64,000 bases of DNA from Roseibium suaedae. GTDB lineage: Bacteria; Pseudomonadota; Alphaproteobacteria; Rhizobiales; Stappiaceae. The translations under genes were made by a program, and so were the position numbers. Every line of letters starts with the position of its first letter. Position 1 is the first letter of the stretch. This document shows positions 24,969 to 36,789 of the stretch, piece after piece. The notes beneath the pieces were generated by a model that was not told the origin of the DNA, searched no databases, and was given only the letters and a program-made list of their open reading frames with translations. The stretch spans positions 62,001 to 126,000 of the forward strand of contig NZ_FRBW01000002.1 in NCBI RefSeq assembly GCF_900142725.1, written 5' to 3'.

Positions 24969-27407
24969 TCAGTGGGCAATGATGCCCGCCGATTCGTCCT
25001 CCAAAGCGGCCTTCTTGGCGGCTTTCTCAGCGGCAGCTGCCTGGGCTTCGTCCCATTCGATGGGCTCCGGAACCCGAACCAGAGCGTGCTTCAGAACCTC
25101 GTCCATTCCGGAAACCGGGATGATCTCGAGAAGGTTCTTCACCGAGTCCGGGATGTCCGCCAGGTCCTTGGCGTTGTCTTCCGGAATCATCACCTTCTTG
25201 ATGCCACCGCGCAGAGCCGCGAGCAGCTTTTCCTTCAGACCGCCGATCGGCAGGATCCGGCCGCGCAGGGTGATTTCACCCGTCATGGCCACATCCCGGC
25301 GCACCGGAATGCCGGTCAAGGTGGAGATCACGGCCGTTGCCATGCCGATACCGGCAGACGGACCATCCTTCGGGGTTGCCCCTTCCGGAACGTGGACGTG
25401 AATGTCACGCTTGTCGAACAGCGGCGGCTCGATGCCGAAGTCGATCGCACGCGAGCGCACATAGGATGCAGCCGCGGAAATCGATTCCTTCATCACGTCG
25501 CGCAGGTTGCCCGTGACCGTCATCTTGCCCTTGCCGGGCATCATGACGCCTTCGATGGTCAGCAGCTCGCCGCCCACTTCCGTCCAGGCAAGACCGGTGA
25601 CGACACCGACCTGATCTTCCAGTTCCGCCTGACCATAGCGGTAACGCGGCACGCCGAGGTACTTCTCGACCATGGCTTCATCGACAGTGATCGACTTTGC
25701 TTCGGTCATGAGAATGTCCTTGACCGCCTTACGGGCCAGGGTCGCCATTTCGCGCTCAAGGTTACGCACGCCCGCTTCACGGGTGTAGCGGCGAACCACG
25801 AAACGGAGGGCTTCGTCGGTGATCGAGAATTCCCCGTCGCGCAGGCCATGATCCTTCTCGGCCTTCAGAATGAGGTGACGGCGGCAGATTTCCACCTTCT
25901 CATCTTCTGTGTAGCCGGCGATGCGGATCACTTCCATACGGTCCATCAGGGGAGCCGGAATGTTGAGCGTGTTGGCCGTGGTGACAAACATCACGTCCGA
26001 CAGGTCGTATTCCACCTCGAGGTAATGGTCCATGAAGGAGCCGTTCTGTTCCGGATCCAGCACTTCCAGAAGCGCAGAGGACGGATCACCACGGAAGTCC
26101 ATGCCCATCTTGTCGATTTCGTCGAGCAGGAAGAGCGGGTTGGACTTCTTCGCCTTCTTCATTGACTGGATGACCTTGCCGGGCATCGAGCCGATGTAGG
26201 TGCGGCGGTGACCACGGATCTCGGCCTCGTCACGCACGCCGCCAAGGGACATGCGGACGAATTCACGGCCGGTCGCCTTTGCGATGGACTTACCGAGGGA
26301 GGTCTTGCCGACGCCGGGAGGGCCGACAAGGCACAGAATCGGACCCTTCAGCTTGTTTGCGCGGCTGAGCACGGCGAGATACTCGACGATACGCTCCTTG
26401 ACCTTCTCCAGGCCATAGTGATCCGTATCAAGCACCTTTTCGGCCAGAGCCAGATCATTCTTGACCTTGCTCTTCTTGCCCCACGGAATGCCGACCAGCC
26501 AGTCGAGGTAGTTGCGCACGACGGTGGCTTCCGCCGACATCGGGCTCATCTGCTTCAGCTTCTTGATTTCGGCAGCCGCGCGCTCACGGGCTTCCTTGGA
26601 CAGCTTGGTCTTCTTGACCCGCTCTTCCAGTTCGGCGATCTCGTCGCGGCCATCTTCGCCGTCGCCAAGTTCCTTCTGAATGGCCTTCATCTGCTCATTC
26701 AGATAGTACTCGCGCTGGGTCTTCTCCATCTGGCGCTTGACACGGGAGCGGATGCGCTTTTCCACCTGCAGGACGGAGATTTCGCTCTCCATCATGCCGA
26801 GGATACGCTCAAGACGCTCGGCCACGGACACGATCGCCAGGATCTCCTGCTTTTCCTGAATCCGGATAGCCAGGTGCGAGGCAATGGTGTCTGCCAGCTT
26901 GGAATAGTCCTCGATCTGGTTGACCGCGCCAAGAACCTCCGGTGAAACCTTCTTGTTCAGCTTCACATAGTTCTCGAACTCGGCCACGACCGAACGGGAC
27001 AGTGCCTCGACCTCGATGTTCTCATTGTCCTTCTCAGGGAGAACCGTGGCCGTTGCTTCGTAATAGTCGGAGCGGTCGGAGTAGCTGTCGATCCGCGCAC
27101 GCGCGCCGCCCTCGACCAGGACCTTGACCGTGTTGTCCGGCAGCTTCAGGAGCTGCAGAACCGTGGCCAGAGTGCCGACCTCATAGATCTGATCCGGGTT
27201 CGGATCATCATCGGCGGCATTCACCTGGGTGGCGAGCAGGATGTGCTTGTCCGTCGTCATGACCTCTTCGAGAGCCTTTATGGACTTCTCGCGGCCGACG
27301 AACAGCGGCACGATCATATGCGGGAAGACGACGATGTCGCGGAGGGGCAGCACAGGATAGACGGCGGTACCGTCTTCATCCACAGAGCGGATTTCTGTTT
27401 CGCTCAT
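24969..27407 (-). CDS. lon: ATP-dependent protease Lon
   Basis: An 812-residue cytoplasmic AAA+ serine protease that degrades misfolded and regulatory proteins. The N-terminal LAN domain covers about 15-215, a coiled segment 215-300, the ATPase domain has Walker A GPPGVGKT at 362-369 and Walker [11 protein letters not shown], and the protease domain carries the Ser-Lys dyad with Ser684 in PKDGPSAGI and Lys727 in GLKEKLLAA. Length matches the LonA family (780-820). I take the start at 27407 (MSETEIRS), six bases after AAGGA. The gene is in the tig-clpP-clpX-lon-hupB block. Confidence 0.97.
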   Translation of the reverse strand: MSETEIRSVDEDGTAVYPVLPLRDIVVFPHMIVPLFVGREKSIKALEEVMTTDKHILLATQVNAADDDPNPDQIYEVGTLATVLQLLKLPDNTVKVLVEGGARARIDSYSDRSDYYEATATVLPEKDNENIEVEALSRSVVAEFENYVKLNKKVSPEVLGAVNQIEDYSKLADTIASHLAIRIQEKQEILAIVSVAERLERILGMMESEISVLQVEKRIRSRVKRQMEKTQREYYLNEQMKAIQKELGDGEDGRDEIAELEERVKKTKLSKEARERAAAEIKKLKQMSPMSAEATVVRNYLDWLVGIPWGKKSKVKNDLALAEKVLDTDHYGLEKVKERIVEYLAVLSRANKLKGPILCLVGPPGVGKTSLGKSIAKATGREFVRMSLGGVRDEAEIRGHRRTYIGSMPGKVIQSMKKAKKSNPLFLLDEIDKMGMDFRGDPSSALLEVLDPEQNGSFMDHYLEVEYDLSDVMFVTTANTLNIPAPLMDRMEVIRIAGYTEDEKVEICRRHLILKAEKDHGLRDGEFSITDEALRFVVRRYTREAGVRNLEREMATLARKAVKDILMTEAKSITVDEAMVEKYLGVPRYRYGQAELEDQVGVVTGLAWTEVGGELLTIEGVMMPGKGKMTVTGNLRDVMKESISAAASYVRSRAIDFGIEPPLFDKRDIHVHVPEGATPKDGPSAGIGMATAVISTLTGIPVRRDVAMTGEITLRGRILPIGGLKEKLLAALRGGIKKVMIPEDNAKDLADIPDSVKNLLEIIPVSGMDEVLKHALVRVPEPIEWDEAQAAAAEKAAKKAALEDESAGIIAH

Positions 27408-27557
27408 TTCCATTCCTTTCTCTGCGCATCCCGGTCCCATCTGAAGTGGCGGCTCGGGATACTTTCAGACGGCAGCGGGCGGGAGGTGCCCGCGAAGGCC
27501 GAACCGGACCACCCCGAATGGGCATGAATCCAGAACGCTTAGCCGTCACGTTGCCTT

Positions 27558-27588
27558 ATTAGGTGGACACCTGCCTGCCCGGTGTCAA
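27558..27588 (-). promoter_or_regulatory. Candidate lon promoter
   Basis: On the minus strand TTGACA (27588-27583) is followed after 19 bases by CCTAAT (27563-27558), 151 bases upstream of the lon start. The -35 is perfect, but the spacing is two bases long. A heat-shock (RpoH) match was considered and does not fit the spacing. Confidence 0.4.
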
Positions 27589-27670
27589 GGAGAGTGCACA
27601 AACTCAGTCACCCAGCCTGTTGACGACTCCAAAGCCCGTGGAAAACCCGGCGGAATTTGCCGTTTTCCCA

Positions 27671-27698
27671 TAAAAAATGCCGCCCGGAGGCGGCATTT
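27671..27698 (-). terminator. Intrinsic terminator of clpX
   Basis: AAATGCCGCC and GGCGGCATTT form a perfect 10-bp stem with a CGGA loop, followed on the minus strand by six T residues. It lies 53 bases after the clpX stop. Confidence 0.92.
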
Positions 27699-27751
27699 CA
27701 AATCCTTGCAAGGAATCCGGATCACCGGTTCACGCTGCGCGAAGTGCCCGA

Positions 27752-29017
<1,266 letters not shown>

Positions 29018-29264
29018 TTATTCAATCCCGAGTTCAAGAGGAGGCGAACCTCCCTTATCTGTCTAGATCGAGCCAAATTTAGGCAATCTGGCTCGAAAGT
29101 GCCGCTGCGGACCGATTATACAACATCACGGTTCCCGATGTGTCCATGCTTCGCCCCTAAAAATCAATATAGGTTTAAGGCGAAGCCTGAAAAGCCGCGG
29201 TATCCGGACGATCCTTGCGTTGTCCACGGACGGCAGACCATCCGTGGACAAATCGTGAGACTGA

Positions 29265-29888
29265 TCAGGCGCCGAGGCTGGCGCGATCGGTGATCACATT
29301 ATCGACAATGCCGAATTCCTTGGCCCGCTCAGCGGTCATGAAATTGTCGCGCTCGAGTGCTTCCTCGACTTCATCGAGAGAACGGCCCGTGTGCTTCACG
29401 TAGATTTCATTGAGCCGGCGCTTCATCTTCAGGATTTCCTGGGCATGAAGCATGATGTCGGCAGCCTGACCACGGAACCCGCCAGACGGCTGGTGGACCA
29501 TGACCCGGGCGTTCGGCAGTGAGAAGCGCGAATCCTTGGCGCCAGCTGCCAGAAGCAGCGAGCCCATGGAAGCCGCCTGACCGATGCAAAGGGTCGATAC
29601 CGCCGGGCGGATGAACTGCATCGTGTCATAGATCGCCAGACCCGAGGTCACCAGACCGCCGGGCGAATTGATGTAGAGCGCGATTTCCTTGTTCGGATTT
29701 TCCGATTCCAGATACAGCAGCTGCGAGCACACGAGCGTCGCCAGGTGATCTTCAATCGGACCGGTGAGGAAAATAATCCGCTCCTTGAGAAGGCGCGAAT
29801 AGATGTCGAAGGCCCGCTCGCCGCGCGTCGTCTGTTCGACAACCATCGGAACGAGAGTGTTCATGTAGAGTTCGACAGGATCCTTCAT
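29265..29888 (-). CDS. clpP: ATP-dependent Clp protease proteolytic subunit ClpP
   Basis: A 207-residue serine peptidase that forms the tetradecameric barrel. The catalytic Ser107 is in GQAASMGS and His132 in MVHQPSGG; the Asp lies in the LERDNFMTA segment. The N-terminus [20 protein letters not shown] is the usual form for rhizobial ClpP1. It stands between tig and clpX. The gap to clpX (247 bases) leaves room for a separate clpX promoter. Confidence 0.97.
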   Translation of the reverse strand: MKDPVELYMNTLVPMVVEQTTRGERAFDIYSRLLKERIIFLTGPIEDHLATLVCSQLLYLESENPNKEIALYINSPGGLVTSGLAIYDTMQFIRPAVSTLCIGQAASMGSLLLAAGAKDSRFSLPNARVMVHQPSGGFRGQAADIMLHAQEILKMKRRLNEIYVKHTGRSLDEVEEALERDNFMTAERAKEFGIVDNVITDRASLGA

Positions 29889-29992
29889 ACTTCATCCATA
29901 TGCTTTGAGACATCCATACCCGCCGCGGCACAGACTGACTTCAGGAAGTGGAGCGGAACCGGTCACGTCGGTGCGACCCAGCGCCTGACTCG

Positions 29993-30026
29993 AAAAAAGC
30001 GACATCCCTTACATAGGGGATGTCGC
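29993..30026 (-). terminator. Intrinsic terminator of tig
   Basis: GCGACATCCC and GGGATGTCGC form a 10-bp stem with an 8-base loop, followed on the minus strand by TTTTTT. It lies about 90 bases after the tig stop and before clpP. Confidence 0.9.
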
Positions 30027-30116
30027 CTCATTCGCAAAGTCATCGCAGACGCGCCGTGAAGGCAAGGTTAAAGCCAAAGGCGCGTCCGCTGATTTTTTAG
30101 GTGACGAACCGCCAGA

Positions 30117-31466
30117 TCAGGCGTTGTCGTCTTCGTCAGCGACCAGCTTCTCCAGCTCTTCCTTGGAGACGGACTTGTCGGTCACCTTGGCCTGGCCAAG
30201 GATGAAGTCGACGACCTTCTCTTCGTAGATCGGAGCGCGCAGGGTTGCGAGAGCCTGCTGGTTGTTCTTGTAGAAGTCGAAGACCTGCTTTTCCTGGCCC
30301 GGGAACTGACGGACGCGGTCGTAGAGAGCGCGCTGCATTTCCTCGTCGGTGACCTGAACGTTGTTCTTCTCACCAACTTCGGACAGGACCAGACCGAGAC
30401 GCACGCGGCGCTCAGCGATCTTGCGGTAGTCAGCCTTCGCAGCTTCTTCGGTGGTGTCCTCGTCTTCGAAGGACTTGCCGTTCCGCTTCATGTCTTCTTC
30501 GACCTGGCGCCAGACCGAATCAAACTCGGAGTTCAGCAAGCCTTCCGGCAGATCGAAGGAGTAGACTTCGTCCAGCTTGTCGAGAAGCTGACGCTTCACG
30601 CGCTGACGGGTCATCATGCCGAACTGGCCTTCAACCTGACCGCGGACGATTTCCTTCAGCTGGTCGAGGGATTCGAGGCCCAGGCCCTTTGCGAAGTCGT
30701 CATCGATCTTGGCTTCGCCCGGAGCTGCAACTTCCTTGACGACGATGTCGAAGGTCGCAACCTTGCCGGCCAGATTCGGAGCCGGGTAGTCTTCCGGGAA
30801 GGTGACTTCGATGGTCTTTTCTTCACCGGTCTTCACGCCGACGAGCTGCTCTTCGAAGCCCGGGATGAAGCGGCCGGAGCCGAGAACCAGCTGGCCGTTT
30901 TCGTCAGCGCCGCCGTCGAAAGGCTCACCGTCGATCTTGCCGAGGTAGGACATGGTCACGCGGAAACCGTCCTTCGCCTTCACCTTCTTCGGCTCGAAGG
31001 GCACGTTGTTCTTCGCGATTTCTGCGATCTGGCTGTCGATTTCCTCGTCAGCGATCTCGACCACCGGACGTTCGATTTCGATCGAGGAGAAATCCGCGAT
31101 CTCGAATTCCGGCAGGACATCGTAGGACATGGTGAAAGACAGGTCAGCAGCGCCGGCCAGGATCTTTTCAGCTTCGTCGTCGGTCAGATCAATCGCCGGG
31201 GTCAGAGCCGGACGCTCGGAGCGGTCTTCAAGAGCCTTCTGGCTGGAATCCTGGATGGTGTTCGACAGGATTTCTGCCATGGCCTGACGGCCGTAGACTT
31301 TCTTGAGATGCGCAACCGGCACCTTGCCCGGACGGAAGCCGTTGATACGTACCTTGGACTTCATGTCGTCCAGATAGGAATCAAGCTTGGCGGCCAGATC
31401 GCCAGCCGGGATTTCGATCTTAAGCTCTCGCTTGAGGCCCTCGGCGAGGGTTTCGGTTACCTGCAT
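30117..31466 (-). CDS. tig: Trigger factor (ribosome-associated chaperone, peptidyl-prolyl isomerase)
   Basis: A 449-residue chaperone that docks at the ribosome exit tunnel. The N-terminal ribosome-binding domain begins MQVTETLAEGLKRELKIEIP and has the docking loop near GFRPGKVP. The FKBP-type isomerase domain is seen in FRVTMSYLGKIDGEPFDGG and the flap FIPGFEEQLVGVKTGE. The C-terminal arms form the substrate cradle and end in an acidic tail. The ATG at 31466 gives the canonical start; the longer in-frame stretch upstream crosses the promoter. It heads the tig-clpP-clpX-lon-hupB region. Confidence 0.97.
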   Translation of the reverse strand: MQVTETLAEGLKRELKIEIPAGDLAAKLDSYLDDMKSKVRINGFRPGKVPVAHLKKVYGRQAMAEILSNTIQDSSQKALEDRSERPALTPAIDLTDDEAEKILAGAADLSFTMSYDVLPEFEIADFSSIEIERPVVEIADEEIDSQIAEIAKNNVPFEPKKVKAKDGFRVTMSYLGKIDGEPFDGGADENGQLVLGSGRFIPGFEEQLVGVKTGEEKTIEVTFPEDYPAPNLAGKVATFDIVVKEVAAPGEAKIDDDFAKGLGLESLDQLKEIVRGQVEGQFGMMTRQRVKRQLLDKLDEVYSFDLPEGLLNSEFDSVWRQVEEDMKRNGKSFEDEDTTEEAAKADYRKIAERRVRLGLVLSEVGEKNNVQVTDEEMQRALYDRVRQFPGQEKQVFDFYKNNQQALATLRAPIYEEKVVDFILGQAKVTDKSVSKEELEKLVADEDDNA

Positions 31467-31959
31467 GGGTTTTGCTTCGTCCTCGGTCCGTAGCGGCTGA
31501 CCGCCCCGGATGTTTGTTTCTATGGAATCGCGTGTGCCGCGCTGCCGGCTCCCCTTTTCACAGAAGCGTTCTAAAGGGCAGCGCACGCCTTGAACAAAGC
31601 CCAAGACGCACGATGTGAGCGCGATAAAGCGTCCCCCCGGAAGTGTCAAGGGCAGAGCAGGGTTTTGACGGGCGAAAGCCCCGTGAAAAAGGCGAAAAAC
31701 AGCCCTGCCCGATGATTAGCCGGACCGGCCGGAGGAACAGAGAATGTTGCTGCAACGCAGCAGCCAAGTCCTCAAGTTGCCCCCTGCCCGATATTCAACG
31801 CAAACGCATCCAGCCAAGTGTAGATACAACCACAGGATAGCCAACTCCCGCCAAACCATAGCGGGCCCTTGTCCTCGCCTGTTTGAAGTCAGATTGAGGC
31901 ATGGTGCATTTTGGGTGTATCTTCACACCACTTCAGAACCAGCATCGGGAATACCAGCT
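31467..31959. other. Intergenic region between tig and parD
   Basis: A 493-base divergent gap. Its left part holds the tig leader and the promoter at 31621-31649. The rest, up to parD, has lower GC content than the neighbouring genes. Just before parD a small repeat GGTGTATCTTCACACC at 31914-31929 could be the antitoxin operator. No further gene seen. Confidence 0.5.
31621..31649 (-). promoter_or_regulatory. Sigma-70-type promoter of tig
   Basis: On the minus strand TTGACA (31649-31644) and TATCGC (31626-31621) are separated by exactly 17 bases. The element lies 155 bases upstream of the tig start, facing the gene. Confidence 0.65.
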
Positions 31960-32199
31960 ATGTCCAGACAAAGCATTTCCCTGACCCGGCCGAACGACGA
32001 ATGGCTGAAGGAGCAGGTCGAAAGCGAAGAATATGCAAGCAAGAGCGAAGTGATCAACGACCTGATCCGCAGGGCAAGGGAGACGGAGCAGATCCGCAAG
32101 AAACTGATTGCGGCTGAAGAAAGCGGCCCGGCAGACCAGACACCGGATCAGATCCGCGCCGGGATCAAGGCAAGGCTCAAGAATGCCGCAGAGATATAG
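31960..32199 (+). CDS. parD: ParD-type antitoxin
   Basis: A 79-residue protein with a ribbon-helix-helix N-terminus (MSRQSISLTRPNDEWLKEQV followed by KSEVINDLIRRARE) and a polar C-terminal tail that should wrap the toxin. It would bind its own promoter as a dimer and neutralise ParE by direct contact. The start at 31960 gives the usual ParD length. The toxin gene overlaps its last 17 bases. The pair lies between two housekeeping genes, tig and tRNA-Leu, and is probably an accessory insertion. Confidence 0.88.
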   Translation: MSRQSISLTRPNDEWLKEQVESEEYASKSEVINDLIRRARETEQIRKKLIAAEESGPADQTPDQIRAGIKARLKNAAEI

Positions 32200-32476
32200 G
32201 CTCGCGCTCAGCAAGAGTGCTGCCAGAGACCTCGCCGAAATCTATGAATTCGGCTATCGACAATGGGGAGAGGAACGCGCCGATTTATATTACGACATGC
32301 TGCTCAAGCATTTTGATCAGCTCTGCGGCAATCCCTATCTTTATCCGTCAGCAGACCACATTCGCCCTGGCTACAGGCGCAGCCTTTGTGGCGTTCACAG
32401 CATCTTCTATAGAGTGTCCGAGACGGCCGTCGAAGTCATGGCCATCATTGGAAGACAAGAATTTAGGGAAACTTAG
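32183..32476 (+). CDS. parE: ParE/RelE-superfamily toxin
   Basis: A 97-residue basic protein that starts MPQRYRLALSKSAARDLAEI and contains YGRRQWG-like YEFGYRQWGEERADLYYD and the C-terminal VHSIFYRVSETAVEVMAIIG core of the ParE family. ParE members poison DNA gyrase; other members of the superfamily cleave mRNA on ribosomes, and sequence alone does not settle which applies. The ATG at 32183 lies inside the end of parD, a 17-base overlap that couples translation and keeps antitoxin first. No frameshift or truncation, so the pair looks functional. Confidence 0.88.
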   Translation: MPQRYRLALSKSAARDLAEIYEFGYRQWGEERADLYYDMLLKHFDQLCGNPYLYPSADHIRPGYRRSLCGVHSIFYRVSETAVEVMAIIGRQEFRET

Positions 32477-32551
32477 GCCATCACGCCGGGTCCGTGCCGA
32501 GCATCACCCAACGCGCTCAAGCGGCAGGAAGGGCAAAGGCTCGGGAAAAAG

Positions 32552-32636
32552 TGGTGCGGATGAAGGGAGTCGAACCCCCACGCCTTGCGGCGCTGGAACC
32601 TAAATCCAGTGCGTCTACCAGTTCCGCCACATCCGC
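32552..32636 (-). tRNA. tRNA-Leu (anticodon UAG)
   Basis: 85 bases including an encoded CCA. The acceptor stem pairs GCGGATG with CATCCGC. The anticodon stem CTGGA/TCCAG encloses TTTAGGT, giving anticodon TAG (reads CUN leucine codons). The T-arm GGGGGTTCGACTCCCTT and a long variable arm (class II) are present, as expected of tRNA-Leu. Confidence 0.97.
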
Positions 32637-32717
32637 ATGCCCGTTTCACCGGGCGATGAAGCCCGATGCGCAAGCGGGGCCTCTATAGCACCGGCGCTTT
32701 CTGGTTCACAAGACCAT

Positions 32718-34379
32718 TCATCGGATTTCCTTGCGCCCCTGCCCGGCCTTTTCCACAAGCCGGCGTATGACCGGACGCAAACTGGCGGGCAGATCTTCCG
32801 CGGTCAGACCGGGACCAGCCTCGCTTCCTGCCTCGCCATGCATCCAGACAGCCATGGCAGCCGCCTCATAGCCCGGCATGCCTTGAGCCAGAAGCCCCAG
32901 AACAATACCCCCAAGCACGTCCCCCGATCCGGCCGTTGCCAGCCAGGCAGGTGCGTTGCTGTTGATGGCCGCCCGCCCATCCGGCGCCGCGATGACCGTA
33001 TCCGCCCCTTTGAGCACGACCACGGCCCCGCTCCGCTGGGCGGCCTGACGGGCAGCAGACAGCTTGTCGAGGGAAAAGAGGTCCGGAAACAGACGGCGGA
33101 ACTCGCCTGCATGCGGCGTCATGACAACAGAGCCCCGGCATCCGGCAATGGCAAAGAACAGGGCTTCCGGCGAGGAGCTGTAGGAGGTCAGCGCATCCGC
33201 ATCGAGAACGGCCGTCTCGACGGATCCAAGCACGGCCATCACACATTCACGCGTCTGCGGACCAACGCCAAACCCCGGACCGATCAGCGCCGCATTGAGC
33301 CGCTTGTCGGACAGGAGATCGCGGATCGGCCCGGCAGAACCGGCTTCCTCCCCCTCAGCCTCCCCGGCCTCCCCTTTACGCAAGGGGTGCACCATGATTG
33401 CGGTCAGATGACAGGCATTGACCATGAGCGCAGAGGGCGGACAGGCAAGGGTTACCAGCCCGGCCCCTGCCCGAAGCGCGGCTTCTGCCGCGAGCCTTGC
33501 AGCCCCCGTCGAATGCATGGGGCCGCCAAAGACGACGGCATGACCGCGATCATACTTGTGACCACTGACGACCGGCTCCTGCCAATGAGAACACCAGAGC
33601 CTGTCATCATTGAGCGTCAGCTCCGGCACGATCTCCTCAAGCACGGCCGGCCGGATTCCGATTTGGGCACAATCCACTTCGCCGCAATAGGAACGGCCCG
33701 GAAACAGCAGATGCCCCGGCTTCAGCCGGAAAAAGGTCACGGATCTGGCCGCCTGGATCGCACCGCCTCCGGCAGATCCGTCCGCCCCGTTGACCCCGGA
33801 GGGCAGATCGACCGCCAGGACAGGCACCCCGCCCGCATTGACCATCTCCGCCAGCTTGGCCATGCCGCCCTCAAGGGGACGGTCCAGACCGGCGCCAAAC
33901 AAGGCATCAATCACGAGATCCGCCTCAGAGAGCCCCTTCTTGAGGGACGCCGGCGTCAGAGCCTGCCAAGTGGGCGCCCCTGCCTCGCGCATTTCCTCGA
34001 AGGCGAGTGCTGCATCCCCCTTGAGCGATCCGGGCTTTTTCAGAAGCAGGGTTTTGACCTCGAGCCCCCGCTGGTGAAGGAGGCGGGCCGCGACGAAACC
34101 GTCGCCGCCATTGTAGCCCGGCCCGCACAAGATCAGGACGTTGGGAAGATCCGTTGCGGTCAGCATGGACTGCGCCGCATTGGCGACAGCCTCTCCTGCC
34201 GCATTCATGAGCGTGATGCCGGAAATCCCCGAGGCGATGGTCAGACGGTCAGCTTCCGCCATCTGGGCAGGTGTCAGCAGCTCGTTGCCGCCATTGGCGC
34301 CCAACTTTGCCGCAGGGCTTGCACCACCGCCAGAGGCTCCGTCTGTCCAAAGATCCGCCATCGCTTCCGCCTTATTCAT
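32718..34379 (-). CDS. nnr: Bifunctional NAD(P)H-hydrate repair enzyme (epimerase and ADP-dependent dehydratase)
   Basis: A 553-residue fusion that repairs hydrated NADH and NADPH. The N-terminal NnrE epimerase half (about 30-250) contains CGPGYNGGDGFVAARLL and DALFGAGLDRPL. The C-terminal NnrD dehydratase half (about 260-550) has GGPMHSTGAARLAAEAALRA, LIGPGFGVGPQT and TAGSGDVLGGIVLGLLAQ, the nucleotide-binding motif of the ribokinase-like fold. The start at 34379 follows AGGA; the in-frame ATG at 34361 is possible. It faces away from glnB, the usual arrangement in this group. Fusion order (E then D) is the standard bacterial one. Confidence 0.94.
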   Translation of the reverse strand: MNKAEAMADLWTDGASGGGASPAAKLGANGGNELLTPAQMAEADRLTIASGISGITLMNAAGEAVANAAQSMLTATDLPNVLILCGPGYNGGDGFVAARLLHQRGLEVKTLLLKKPGSLKGDAALAFEEMREAGAPTWQALTPASLKKGLSEADLVIDALFGAGLDRPLEGGMAKLAEMVNAGGVPVLAVDLPSGVNGADGSAGGGAIQAARSVTFFRLKPGHLLFPGRSYCGEVDCAQIGIRPAVLEEIVPELTLNDDRLWCSHWQEPVVSGHKYDRGHAVVFGGPMHSTGAARLAAEAALRAGAGLVTLACPPSALMVNACHLTAIMVHPLRKGEAGEAEGEEAGSAGPIRDLLSDKRLNAALIGPGFGVGPQTRECVMAVLGSVETAVLDADALTSYSSSPEALFFAIAGCRGSVVMTPHAGEFRRLFPDLFSLDKLSAARQAAQRSGAVVVLKGADTVIAAPDGRAAINSNAPAWLATAGSGDVLGGIVLGLLAQGMPGYEAAAMAVWMHGEAGSEAGPGLTAEDLPASLRPVIRRLVEKAGQGRKEIR

Positions 34380-34667
34380 CTATCCTGCGAGCTCCGCCAC
34401 ATGGCCCGCCCCTTCTGCCTACGCTTGATGCGGCTGCATGAAAAGATCCCATTCGGCAACCTCAGGCATCGGCCACCTCAGATATCCCGCAAAAGCTGGA
34501 CGGACCCATTTCTTGCTGAGTCCGGCAGGCACTTACATCAAAACTGCACATTAAATGACCATAATGCTCACAAACTAATCACAATTCACCCGGCAAACGA
34601 TTTTGAGCCGAAGCATGATGCCTGTGGAATGCCCCTTTTTTCGGCGTTTTCGTACCGATCTTACAGT
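34380..34667. other. Divergent region between nnr and glnB
   Basis: A stretch that is AT-richer than its flanks between the nnr start and the sigma-54 promoter. I expected NtrC-binding sites (TGCAC palindromes) here; a single half-site-like TGCACATTAAATG at 34545-34557 is seen, but no full palindrome. No gene. Confidence 0.4.
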
Positions 34668-34683
34668 TGGCACGGCTTGTGCA
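34668..34683 (+). promoter_or_regulatory. Sigma-54 (RpoN) promoter of glnB-glnA
   Basis: TGGCACGGCTTGTGCA matches the -24/-12 consensus TGGCACG-N4-TTGCA, with the invariant GG at 34669-34670 and GC at 34681-34682 separated by exactly 10 bases. It lies 110 bases upstream of glnB. Nitrogen-limited activation by NtrC is the known mode for this operon in alphaproteobacteria. Confidence 0.85.
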
Positions 34684-34688
34684 AATGA

Positions 34689-35132
<444 letters not shown>

Positions 35133-35265
35133 TCCCGATCAACCGGCCGATCCGGCCACCCCGCCCGGTTCACCCTGCCTCCCAAGAGAACACCCGCTCA
35201 AGCGGCAGCGGACCGGGTTGAACCAAAACGATCACAGCAGATAACCACAAGGGATGGATATCAAG

Positions 35266-36675
35266 ATGACCACTGCTTCTGACGTGCTTAGCCTGATCAA
35301 GGAAAAGGACGTAAAGTTCGTTGACCTTCGCTTCACCGATCCGCGCGGCAAGTTGCAACACGTCACCATGGACGTGACCCTCGTCGACGAGGACATGTTC
35401 GCTGAAGGCGTGGCATTCGACGGTTCTTCGATCGCTGGCTGGAAGGCAATCGACGCCTCCGACATGACCCTGATCCTCGACCCGGAATCCGCGCACCTGG
35501 ATCCGTTCTTCGCACAGACCACCCTGGTCATCGTCTGCGACATCGTTGATCCGCGCACCGGCGAAACCTACAACCGCGACCCGCGCTCCATCGCGAAGAA
35601 GGCAGAAGCCTACGTCAAGTCCGGCGGCTTCGGCGACACCATCTTCTTCGGCCCGGAAGCTGAATTCTTCATCTTCGACGACGTCCGCTTCGCGTCCGAG
35701 CCGTACAACACCGGCTTCAAGCTCGACAGCGACGAACTGCCGTCCAACCTCGACACCGAATACGAAACCGGCAACCTGGGCCACCGTCCGCGCGTCAAGG
35801 GCGGCTACTTCCCGGTTCCGCCGATCGACAGCTGCCAGGACATGCGTTCTGAAATGCTGACCGTCATGGCTGAAATGGGCGTTTCCGTTGAAAAGCACCA
35901 CCACGAAGTGGCTGCTGCTCAGCACGAGCTGGGTGTGAAGTTCAACACCCTGACCGTTTGCGCCGACCACATGCAGATCTACAAGTACGTGGTTCACCAG
36001 GTCGCTCACGCTTACGGCAAGACCGCAACCTTCATGCCGAAGCCGATCTTCGGTGACAACGGTTCGGGCATGCACTGCCACCAGTCCATCTGGAAAGACG
36101 GCAAGCCGATGTTCGCCGGCAACCTCTATGCCGACCTCAGCGAAATGTGCCTGTACTACATCGGTGGTATCCTGAAGCACGCCAAGTCGCTGAACGCCTT
36201 CACCAACCCGTCGACCAACTCCTACAAGCGTCTGGTCCCGGGCTATGAAGCACCGGTTCTGCTGGCCTATTCCTCGGGCAACCGTTCGGCTTCCTGCCGT
36301 ATTCCGTTCACGTCCTCCCCGAAGGCAAAGCGCGTTGAAGTCCGCTTCCCGGATCCGACCGCGAACCCTTACCTCGCCTTCGCAGCCATGCTGATGGCTG
36401 GCCTCGACGGGATCAAGAACAAGATCCACCCGGGCGACGCAATGGACAAGAACCTCTACGACCTGCCGCCGGAAGAACTGGCCGAGATCCCGACCGTTGC
36501 AGGCTCCCTGCGCGAAGCTCTCGCCTCTCTGGATGCAGACCGTGAGTACCTGAAGGCCGGCGGCGTGTTCGATGACGACTTCATCGACAGCTTCATCGAC
36601 CTGAAGATGGAAGAAAACATGCGCTACGAAATGACGCCGCACCCGGTGGAATTCGACATGTACTACTCCGCTTGA
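35266..36675 (+). CDS. glnA: Glutamine synthetase type I
   Basis: A 469-residue dodecameric enzyme that makes glutamine from glutamate and ammonia with ATP. Visible active-site blocks are [38 protein letters not shown] and the [10 protein letters not shown] region with the ATP-binding signature. Tyr398 in [10 protein letters not shown] is the adenylylation site, so activity should be controlled by GlnE and P-II. The start at 35266 (MTTASDVL) is the conserved one; an upstream ATG at 35254 would add four residues. It is followed by a strong terminator. Confidence 0.97.
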   Translation: MTTASDVLSLIKEKDVKFVDLRFTDPRGKLQHVTMDVTLVDEDMFAEGVAFDGSSIAGWKAIDASDMTLILDPESAHLDPFFAQTTLVIVCDIVDPRTGETYNRDPRSIAKKAEAYVKSGGFGDTIFFGPEAEFFIFDDVRFASEPYNTGFKLDSDELPSNLDTEYETGNLGHRPRVKGGYFPVPPIDSCQDMRSEMLTVMAEMGVSVEKHHHEVAAAQHELGVKFNTLTVCADHMQIYKYVVHQVAHAYGKTATFMPKPIFGDNGSGMHCHQSIWKDGKPMFAGNLYADLSEMCLYYIGGILKHAKSLNAFTNPSTNSYKRLVPGYEAPVLLAYSSGNRSASCRIPFTSSPKAKRVEVRFPDPTANPYLAFAAMLMAGLDGIKNKIHPGDAMDKNLYDLPPEELAEIPTVAGSLREALASLDADREYLKAGGVFDDDFIDSFIDLKMEENMRYEMTPHPVEFDMYYSA

Positions 36676-36697
36676 TCCCATTCGGATCGGCAAACGG

Positions 36698-36725
36698 AAA
36701 GGCCGGGCATTTGCCCGGCCTTTTT
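36698..36725 (+). terminator. Intrinsic terminator of glnA
   Basis: AAAGGCCGGGCA and TGCCCGGCCTTT pair around two bases (the effective loop is larger), followed by TTTTT. It lies 22 bases after the glnA stop. Confidence 0.93.
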
Positions 36726-36789
36726 GTTATTCAGTTGCTCAAACTTCCAACAGTCTCGACGGCTCCACTTCCGTTGATTGAACAGCGCC

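Noticed and set aside
27558..27588. Heat-shock (RpoH) promoter for lon
   Set aside because: The CTTGAC block is good, but the -10-like CCTAAT is 22 bases from CTTG, too far for the alphaproteobacterial RpoH consensus; kept only as a weak housekeeping promoter.
32552..32636. Integration site at tRNA-Leu for the ParDE pair
   Set aside because: No integrase, no direct repeat of the tRNA 3' end, and no other accessory genes are present; a simple two-gene insertion is the more modest reading.
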